Below are positions 6,928-10,807 of a stretch of 10,807 nucleotides of DNA, in pieces. The stretch's first letter is position 1. Each line of letters begins with the position of its first letter. The stretch is from Candidatus Parvarchaeota archaeon (GTDB lineage: Archaea > Nanobdellota > Nanobdellia > Parvarchaeales > Parvarchaeaceae), in contig JAPDMB010000017.1 of NCBI GenBank assembly GCA_025920305.1, forward strand, positions 1 through 10,807, in the 5' to 3' direction. A program made the position numbers and the translations under genes. The notes under the pieces were generated by a model, which did not search any database, was not told where the DNA came from, and was given only the letters and a program-made list of their open reading frames with translations.

Positions 6928-7265
6928 ACGCTGACACGATTGTGATGATATATGGGTACATCGCTATCCTCTCCTCGATAGCCATAGCTGTAGGGATAAT
7001 GCTGATAAATTCCAGGCTGAAGAAGAACCCGGTTGTGTTTCTGTCAAAGTTCTACACCGAGAAGATAGACCGGCAGATATACGCCTTTTTGTCCCTCTCC
7101 ATAGCATCGGTAGTCGGAGCCGTAGGATACGCAATATCTTTCGCAATGTCAATCTACAACCCTACGCTTCTGTTCTGGAGATACCCGACCCTCGCCGTGC
7201 TCATACTGATAGCGCTGTTCTATTTCCTATTTATCCCTAGAAACTCAAAGATGAAACTTTCCTAG
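6924..7265 (+). CDS. three-helix membrane protein, paralogue of the last gene of the GMC operon
   Basis: A 113-residue membrane protein from the ATG at 6924, with helices at about residues 8-29, 53-78 and 84-103 and a basic tail (PRNSKMKLS). FLSLSIASVVGAVG (55-68) matches FMSLSIGAVLLAVG of the protein encoded at 3514-3885, and each copy follows an HRxDKAP protein with an ATGA overlap. The gene pair has therefore been duplicated as a unit. A GTG at 6906 would add six residues, but the SD and ATGA coupling support 6924. No cofactor-binding residues stand out. The function is unknown. Pairing with its operon partner as a hetero-oligomer is a reasonable inference from the conserved gene order. 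Confidence 0.8.
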   Translation: MNADTIVMIYGYIAILSSIAIAVGIMLINSRLKKNPVVFLSKFYTEKIDRQIYAFLSLSIASVVGAVGYAISFAMSIYNPTLLFWRYPTLAVLILIALFYFLFIPRNSKMKLS

Positions 7266-7269
7266 AATC

Positions 7270-7278
7270 TTTAAATAC
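7270..7278 (+). promoter_or_regulatory. TATA box of the 300-residue protein gene
   Basis: TTTAAATAC centred 27 nt before the ATG at 7301. It begins 4 bp after the preceding stop codon, so the gene has its own promoter and a leaderless start despite the 35-bp gap. Confidence 0.7.
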
Positions 7279-7300
7279 AAGCTGGCTTCTTTCATATCTT

Positions 7301-8203
7301 ATGGGACACAAGGAATTCTTCCTCTCGCTTTCGAAGGATGGATCTGGTCTTTGGATCAGGTTCCTTCTCTCCAAGAAGGATGAAGCGGTCCCATCCTTCT
7401 CCATCTCATACTTTGACGAGAGAGGAGCGCACGGCGAGAAAAGGGTATATGGAGGGGGCGAATACGTATTTACAGAGGATGGGCCAATTATAATGGGCAG
7501 AAACGAGCTAGATCTGAACTCAAATACCCTGACCGGCAGTCTCGACGCTGGTAAGTCCGAATATAAGATAAGCTGGTCTAAGAAGGAGGACAAGATCAAC
7601 GCAGTCTCCGGCCTGGAGAGAATACTTGACCTGAGGTCGAATTATACCCTTCTCACACCTTTGGCTGTGTTCGAAGGATATATCGGTCACTCCGGCAACC
7701 AGATCAATGTTGATGGCTATAAAGGGATGATCGGATACATCTCACAGCCGGATTATCTGAGGAAATGGACATGGATGCACATGTCTGGCTCTGAAGAGGA
7801 TCCAGATATGTGGGCGGATGTGCTCGTCACCGACATAAGACTCATGGGCAGGAACGTATCACTGCTTTCAGCCAGAATCGATGGAAATCTGATCAAAACC
7901 AAACTTATGCCACTTACCTTCGAAGGGAAAACATACATATCCGGCATACATGGGGATATAAAGGTCAAAGGGGAGAATATCTCTGTGGATGCGGAAGCTA
8001 TTCCAAAGAAGACGATAAAGGTTAAGTATGACGCCGTCAAGAGGTACGATGCGTTCTGCTATAATTCGGAGGCTGCGGATGTGAGTCTAAGATACCATGG
8101 AAGGAGCTTCACTTCAAACTCTGGTTTCTTCGAGCATGGCACTAGAGAGAACATAGGAGGATTCACTGAGATCAACGCCGAAAGAACTGGGGATGGGAGC
8201 TGA
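7301..8203 (+). CDS. beta-rich protein, possibly lipocalin-like fold (CrtC/AttH/tocopherol-cyclase type)
   Basis: A 300-residue soluble protein with no signal peptide or membrane helix and the alternating hydrophobic pattern of many beta strands. Features that recall the two-barrel lipocalin-like enzymes (hydroxyneurosporene synthase CrtC, AttH, tocopherol cyclase, Svf1) are GYIGHSGNQINVDGYKGMIG (127-145), a tryptophan/histidine cluster KWTWMHMSG (155-163), and a C-terminal SGFFEHGTR (274-282) like the G-[YF]-F-E of those families. This is a pattern-level resemblance only. If correct, the likely substrate is a hydrophobic isoprenoid or lipid, which would fit the membrane-protein neighbours. 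Its own TATA box supports the ATG at 7301. If the fold guess is wrong, it is a beta-rich hypothetical protein. Confidence 0.7.
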   Translation: MGHKEFFLSLSKDGSGLWIRFLLSKKDEAVPSFSISYFDERGAHGEKRVYGGGEYVFTEDGPIIMGRNELDLNSNTLTGSLDAGKSEYKISWSKKEDKINAVSGLERILDLRSNYTLLTPLAVFEGYIGHSGNQINVDGYKGMIGYISQPDYLRKWTWMHMSGSEEDPDMWADVLVTDIRLMGRNVSLLSARIDGNLIKTKLMPLTFEGKTYISGIHGDIKVKGENISVDAEAIPKKTIKVKYDAVKRYDAFCYNSEAADVSLRYHGRSFTSNSGFFEHGTRENIGGFTEINAERTGDGS

Positions 8204-8220
8204 GGATGCCTGATTTTAAA

Positions 8221-8228
8221 TTTATATG
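8221..8228 (+). promoter_or_regulatory. TATA box of the DUF5752-like gene
   Basis: TTTATATG, within a longer AT-rich run from 8213. It is centred about 45 nt before the ATG at 8270, predicting a leader of about 19 nt. This gene is the exception to the leaderless pattern, and the leader carries an SD. Confidence 0.5.
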
Positions 8229-8257
8229 TATGGAATACTTAGATATCCCTATAGAAT

Positions 8258-8264
8258 AGGAGGG
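8258..8264 (+). promoter_or_regulatory. Shine-Dalgarno of the DUF5752-like gene
   Basis: AGGAGGG 5 nt before the ATG at 8270. It is the only strong SD in the window preceding a gene with its own promoter rather than an internal operon gene, consistent with the longer leader predicted from the TATA box. Confidence 0.7.
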
Positions 8265-8269
8265 ACTTT

Positions 8270-8542
8270 ATGCAAAACTTTGTCGATAGGGTGGCTGAGA
8301 ATGGGAAGGAGTTCATATTCAAGCTTCGCAATGGGACAAAGGTCGGCTCCGCAAGGAGCGTCTCTGAATTCATCAGCAGGATAAGGAGCCTGCCGATCGA
8401 ATCGATCGAGTATCATGCATCGAACCATCACTTCGAGCCGTGGTTCAGGTATCTCAAATTAAATGATGTGGCTGACAAACTAGGCAGGCTGAACTCCAAA
8501 GGCGAAAGGCTGAGACAGGATATACTTAACCTATTTAGATGA
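8270..8542 (+). CDS. small DUF5752-like protein
   Basis: A 90-residue soluble protein: FIFKLRNGTKVGSARSV (15-31), a helix around EFISRIRSLP, then SIEYHASNHHFEPWFRYL (45-62), and a C-terminal helix ending DILNLFR. The order (a strand pair reading a short 'xLxNG' segment, a selection helix, then EYH...HFE.W and 'DVADKL') matches what I recall of the archaeal DUF5752 family, small proteins of unknown function. No catalytic motif is evident, and histidines cluster at 48-53. The start is firm because of the AGGAGGG SD. It stands alone, with 66 bp before it and its own TATA box, and the next gene has a separate promoter. A regulatory or binding role is possible but nothing in the sequence demonstrates it. 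Confidence 0.75.
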   Translation: MQNFVDRVAENGKEFIFKLRNGTKVGSARSVSEFISRIRSLPIESIEYHASNHHFEPWFRYLKLNDVADKLGRLNSKGERLRQDILNLFR

Positions 8543-8570
8543 GTATAATGATTACTCCATCATAGTGAAG

Positions 8571-8580
8571 TATTTATATA
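8571..8580 (+). promoter_or_regulatory. TATA box of the ADP-ribosyltransferase-like gene
   Basis: TATTTATATA centred about 29 nt before the ATG at 8605, predicting a leaderless mRNA. It argues against the in-frame GTG at 8599, which would fall upstream of or at the predicted mRNA start. Confidence 0.7.
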
Positions 8581-8604
8581 AGTTATTTCCATTGATTTGT
8601 GTAT

Positions 8605-9354
8605 ATGGCAGATATAAATGAGATACTTCCGAATGGAGATATCGTACCCCATAGCGAATACAGTGATAGGGTTAATAAGAAACTCGATTCGCTGCTGAAG
8701 ATGATCGGTAGGTATAAAGACGAGCATGACAGGAGGAACCCTGCCCATTACGGAACGTCGGAGGCGGCTTACCCATACCGTTTATTCGAAGGCTCTATGT
8801 ATCATGGGACTGATGTCGCTGGGATAGACCGGCTCTACCCGTCTGCCTATGATAACTCAATGGGGCTGGGAGTCTATTTAGCAGCTGATAAAGGGACTGC
8901 AGAGCTGTTTGCAAACAACGTATACGCCATACATAAACTGCGGGGAGAGAAGGTGGGAGAACCGGTGGTCTATGAGGCGAAAACCCGGAGAAAACTTGCA
9001 CTACTAGATCTTACGAAGGACGAACTGTTCAAGGACGTCGTCGCAGATTTCCGGATCTACGTGAACCGCTACGGCCATGAGGCTGCTATAGATAATTCTG
9101 CTAAGTCGATGGCGGACAGAGCGATGTGGGAGGGGAAAGTCCTGGATGACATGGGCAGGTTCGTATTCTCCGCTTTCCCTGAACAGTTTACAGAGTTCTT
9201 ATATAGGAGAGGATACGACGGAATAATAAATGGAGGGGAAAATTCTAAGTACGCTCCCTTTGATAAAGGAGTAGGGACGTACACTCAGATCGTGGTCTTC
9301 AACCCTGAAGACATAGAAATAAAGGGAAGCTACAAACCAGAGTCAAAGATATAG
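8605..9354 (+). CDS. ADP-ribosyltransferase-like protein (phage polyvalent-protein ART type)
   Basis: A 249-residue soluble protein. Numbering from the ATG at 8605: a helical N-terminal region of about 60 residues, then MYHGTDVAGIDRLYP (65-79) with candidate catalytic H67; GLGVYLAADKGTAELFANN (87-105) with Y91; GYDGIING (about 203-210); and TYTQIVVFNPEDIEI (225-239) with Q228. This order of YHGT, GxGxYxA, GYDGI and [EQ]-x-V-V-F-[DN]-P-x-x-I is that of the ART-PolyVal group of ADP-ribosyltransferase folds, known mostly as domains in large phage and mobile-element proteins. Here it is a stand-alone archaeal chromosomal gene. The predicted reaction is transfer of ADP-ribose from NAD+ to a macromolecule; the target is unknown. 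No secretion signal is seen, so it probably acts inside the cell. Its 3' end overlaps the convergent gene by 12 nt. Family assignment is good; activity is inferred. Confidence 0.72.
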   Translation: MADINEILPNGDIVPHSEYSDRVNKKLDSLLKMIGRYKDEHDRRNPAHYGTSEAAYPYRLFEGSMYHGTDVAGIDRLYPSAYDNSMGLGVYLAADKGTAELFANNVYAIHKLRGEKVGEPVVYEAKTRRKLALLDLTKDELFKDVVADFRIYVNRYGHEAAIDNSAKSMADRAMWEGKVLDDMGRFVFSAFPEQFTEFLYRRGYDGIINGGENSKYAPFDKGVGTYTQIVVFNPEDIEIKGSYKPESKI

Positions 9355-9795
9355 ATACTTGACCTCATCCAGATACTGCTTGTCAAGCCTTGCCTTTGCA
9401 AAATGATATATTATCGAGGCGCTGCTTGAAGTATCTGGGTAGTTCTTATATAACACTTTTATCTCATTGGTGTATAACCACAGCGATCTCTCTTTGAAAT
9501 CAAAGGCGTACACCGGCGCGCCGAGGTTTTCAAGGAATTCCTGCAGTCCTGAAAAGGTGAGTTCAAAATCATTGACCATGCGCGTAAAATCGTCCTTGTT
9601 TATTAGGTAGGCGGCATTTGAGCGGCTTAGGAAGAGATATCTATCATTGACCTCCACCGCTTCAGCTTTGAACAGATCCAGAAGGGTTGTCGGCTTCTTA
9701 TCCTTGAGTCTATCATCTCGCTTTGAACCCGCCTTCGGATCGCCCTCTGCACCGGTTTCTGACGCCGTATCACCTGGAGAAGTCAAAGTCACCAT
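9343..9795 (-). CDS. hypothetical protein with disordered N-terminus, convergent with the ART-like gene
   Basis: A 150-residue protein of unknown family. Residues 1-35 are low-complexity and polar (Ser, Gly, Asp, Lys: SPGDTASETGAEGDPKAGSK), probably disordered. Residues 36-150 look like a compact alpha/beta domain: LLDLFKAEAVEVNDRYLFLS, DFELTFSGLQEFLENLG, PVYAFDFKERSLWLYTNEIK and a C-terminal helix with YLDEVKYLYL. There are no cysteines or known catalytic motifs, and no membrane helix. The reading frame stays open to an upstream ATG at 9873, but a TATA box centred 27 nt before the ATG at 9795 supports the shorter form. Its last 12 nt overlap the end of the ART-like gene on the opposite strand. 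A partner or immunity role for the ART-like protein is speculation from adjacency alone. Confidence 0.7.
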   Translation of the reverse strand: MVTLTSPGDTASETGAEGDPKAGSKRDDRLKDKKPTTLLDLFKAEAVEVNDRYLFLSRSNAAYLINKDDFTRMVNDFELTFSGLQEFLENLGAPVYAFDFKERSLWLYTNEIKVLYKNYPDTSSSASIIYHFAKARLDKQYLDEVKYLYL

Positions 9796-9817
9796 ATAAT
9801 TACTATTGAAAACTCTA

Positions 9818-9826
9818 AAATTTAAA
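9818..9826 (-). promoter_or_regulatory. TATA box of the 150-residue protein gene
   Basis: TTTAAATTT on the minus strand, centred 27 nt before the ATG at 9795, predicting a leaderless mRNA and setting the start. Confidence 0.65.
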
Positions 9827-9883
9827 CTTGTTCTCTTCCCGCCCGCCATTGGATAAATCATCGGCAGGCCCATCCTTATGTAG

Positions 9884-9892
9884 TTTTATATG
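9884..9892 (+). promoter_or_regulatory. TATA box of the 169-residue protein gene
   Basis: TTTTATATG centred about 28 nt before the ATG at 9916. It is divergent from the TATA box at 9818-9826 in the same 120-bp interval. It predicts a leaderless mRNA. Confidence 0.65.
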
Positions 9893-9915
9893 TTTGCTGC
9901 AATAATAAATTTAAG

Positions 9916-10425
9916 ATGGATATGAAAAAGGAAACGGAGGACGTGCTGAGGGAGATCGGCGCATCGGAGGAGTACGCCCAATCTTACGAAAACTTCATGG
10001 AAGAGATCGACAGGTATGTCATCGACAAAGCCGTGATAACACTTACGCCTGGCAAAAAATGGAACATCACAAGGGACAGGAAAGGCGAACTGCATTTCAG
10101 GGCGGAGAGACCGTATGACGGATCGTTCCCAAGATTCTTCCTCGCTTCGCTGAAAGCGGAGAAGGCGATCGGGATCGTTTTAAGGTCTTTCACGAGAGCC
10201 ATAGATATTGGCAGCGGCTTGCCCATAGTAGAGCTGCGCAGTTATCTTGTCTATGAGGAGGATGGCTCAGTCAAATATGAGCAGTCAAGCGCAAGGCAGA
10301 TGGCTGATGCCTATAATACCAATAGTATGACAGGAGAGAGATTGCCGCTTGAACCGGCCATAATATACTGCGGTCCGAAAGGAGATTATCTGGGCCCCGA
10401 CTTAAATCCGATATTATATAGATGA
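9916..10425 (+). CDS. hypothetical soluble protein, 169 residues
   Basis: I do not recognise this family. The N-terminal 35 residues are helical and acidic (ETEDVLREIGASEEYAQSYE), followed by an apparent beta-rich region (AVITLTPGKKWNITRDRKGE, then ELHFRAERPYDGSF), a helix (FFLASLKAEKAIGIVLRSF), another strand region (LPIVELRSYLVYEEDGSVKY) and a Gly/Pro-rich tail (GPKGDYLGPDLNPILYR). One cysteine, no membrane helix and no signal peptide, so probably cytoplasmic. No nucleotide-binding or catalytic motif is visible. The ATG at 9916 fits the leaderless pattern; a second ATG two codons on is possible. It is monocistronic: its promoter is divergent from the 150-residue gene and its end faces the PglZ-type gene across 86 bp that hold no recognised gene. 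Confidence 0.68.
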   Translation: MDMKKETEDVLREIGASEEYAQSYENFMEEIDRYVIDKAVITLTPGKKWNITRDRKGELHFRAERPYDGSFPRFFLASLKAEKAIGIVLRSFTRAIDIGSGLPIVELRSYLVYEEDGSVKYEQSSARQMADAYNTNSMTGERLPLEPAIIYCGPKGDYLGPDLNPILYR

Positions 10426-10511
10426 GACTAAAAGGAGATCCTCTCTTGATGACTTCGATGACTATTTATCCCTGCGGGAGCTCTCGTTCGGCAATGGAGA
10501 GCAGTCCGCGT

Positions 10512-10807
10512 CTACATCCTTATCAGCGGCACCATCATCTCATCCGCTGAAAGGCCGCCGTGGCTTGACGCCATGTGCTTCTCCCTCTCCTTGCCCGTGA
10601 AGTCGTAGGTGTAGTCATACGCCTTCGTATCCATGGGGACGGCTGATAGATCCGGATAATCTATGCCTTCGGACGGCCTGCCGCCTCCCAGCAGTTCGAA
10701 TGTTCTCTCCCTGCCGAATATCTTCAAATTATACCTTGAGAGCTCTCTGTATATGTTATACCTCGTCCTGAAGAATAGAGCCCTCCCATCCCCGTATGGA
10801 GGGATAT
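10512..10807 (-). CDS. PglZ / alkaline-phosphatase-superfamily protein, C-terminal part (starts beyond the right edge)
   Basis: The last 97 residues are visible; the frame stays open from the right edge to a TAG at 10514-10512. The segment PYGDGRALFFRTRYNIYREL is followed by GGGRPSEGIDYPDLSAVP, YDYTYDFTGKEREKHM and the terminal SSHGGLSADEMMVPLIRM. The His-Gly-Gly-Leu-Ser-x-x-Glu-Met-x-Val-Pro-Leu signature near the C-terminus is typical of PglZ-domain proteins, metal-dependent phosphohydrolase-fold enzymes of the alkaline phosphatase superfamily. In that signature the histidine is normally a metal ligand. PglZ proteins occur in BREX/Pgl phage defence but also in many other contexts, and no other BREX component is visible here, so a defence role is not claimed. 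A TTG at 10727 is internal, not the start. Confidence 0.75.
   Translation of the reverse strand, partial: IPPYGDGRALFFRTRYNIYRELSRYNLKIFGRERTFELLGGGRPSEGIDYPDLSAVPMDTKAYDYTYDFTGKEREKHMASSHGGLSADEMMVPLIRM

Noticed and set aside
7237..7599. A 120-codon minus-strand frame over the start of the 300-residue protein gene
   Set aside because: Antisense to a gene with a well-placed TATA box; composition is Ser/Pro/Arg-rich without recognisable domains.
9796..9873. 26-residue N-terminal extension of the 150-residue orphan
   Set aside because: The extension would include the TATA box at 9818-9826, so the ATG at 9795 is preferred.
10446..10462. C-box-like TTGATGA in the 10426-10511 interval, suggesting a C/D guide RNA
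   Set aside because: No CUGA D box follows at a suitable distance, and the first base of the C box is not a purine.
10480..10502. Inverted repeat GCTCTC / GAGAGC with an 11-base spacer just beyond the PglZ-type gene
   Set aside because: The stem is only 6 bp and has no following T-run, so I do not call it a terminator or a regulatory RNA.
10426..10807. BREX phage-defence system suggested by the PglZ-type protein together with helicase/ATPase genes elsewhere in the window
   Set aside because: No BrxC, PglX methyltransferase, BrxL or BrxA/B is present, and the ATPase and helicase genes are 7 kb away in unrelated transcription units.

Overview
The window looks like chromosomal DNA of an archaeon. 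The informational genes are archaeal in type: an XPD/Rad3-family iron-sulphur helicase and a HerA-like ATPase. Arginine is mostly AGG/AGA and isoleucine often ATA. Nearly every first gene has an archaeal TATA box centred about 25-30 nt before its ATG and almost no 5' leader, while genes inside operons carry Shine-Dalgarno (SD) motifs. This fits an acidophile or thermophile of the Thermoplasmata or Micrarchaeota type. That placement is an inference; no rRNA or other phylogenetic marker is present.

Layout. (1) 1-3412, minus strand: a HerA-like ATPase, then an XPD-like helicase translationally coupled to a small membrane protein that runs off the left edge. (2) 3514-6458, minus strand: a tight four-gene operon. 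It starts with a 605-residue GMC-family flavoenzyme that has a C-x5-C-x3-C signature for a [3Fe-4S] cluster, followed by a four-helix membrane protein and two three-helix membrane proteins, all overlapping or nearly touching. (3) 6541-7265, plus strand, divergent from that operon: a two-gene unit encoding two three-helix membrane proteins that are visible paralogues of the last two genes of the GMC operon, in the same order and with the same ATGA overlap. A 300-residue beta-rich protein, possibly of a lipocalin-like fold, follows. (4) 8270-10425: an accessory-looking run of small, separately promoted genes: a DUF5752-like protein, an ADP-ribosyltransferase-like protein, a 150-residue orphan convergent with and overlapping it, and a 169-residue orphan. 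(5) 10512 to the right edge, minus strand: the C-terminus of a PglZ/alkaline-phosphatase-superfamily protein.

Most interesting is 3514-7265. A candidate membrane-linked flavin/iron-sulphur dehydrogenase is co-transcribed with three unassigned membrane proteins and flanked by a duplicate of the two-gene membrane module. I read it as an undescribed membrane redox system in which the small proteins anchor the enzyme or pass on its electrons; that functional link is inference. Second is the stand-alone archaeal protein with H-Y-Q-type ADP-ribosyltransferase motifs, whose relatives are known mostly from phage polyvalent proteins.

No tRNA, rRNA, CRISPR array, insertion sequence or long repeat was seen, and no gene-free stretch exceeds 300 bases.
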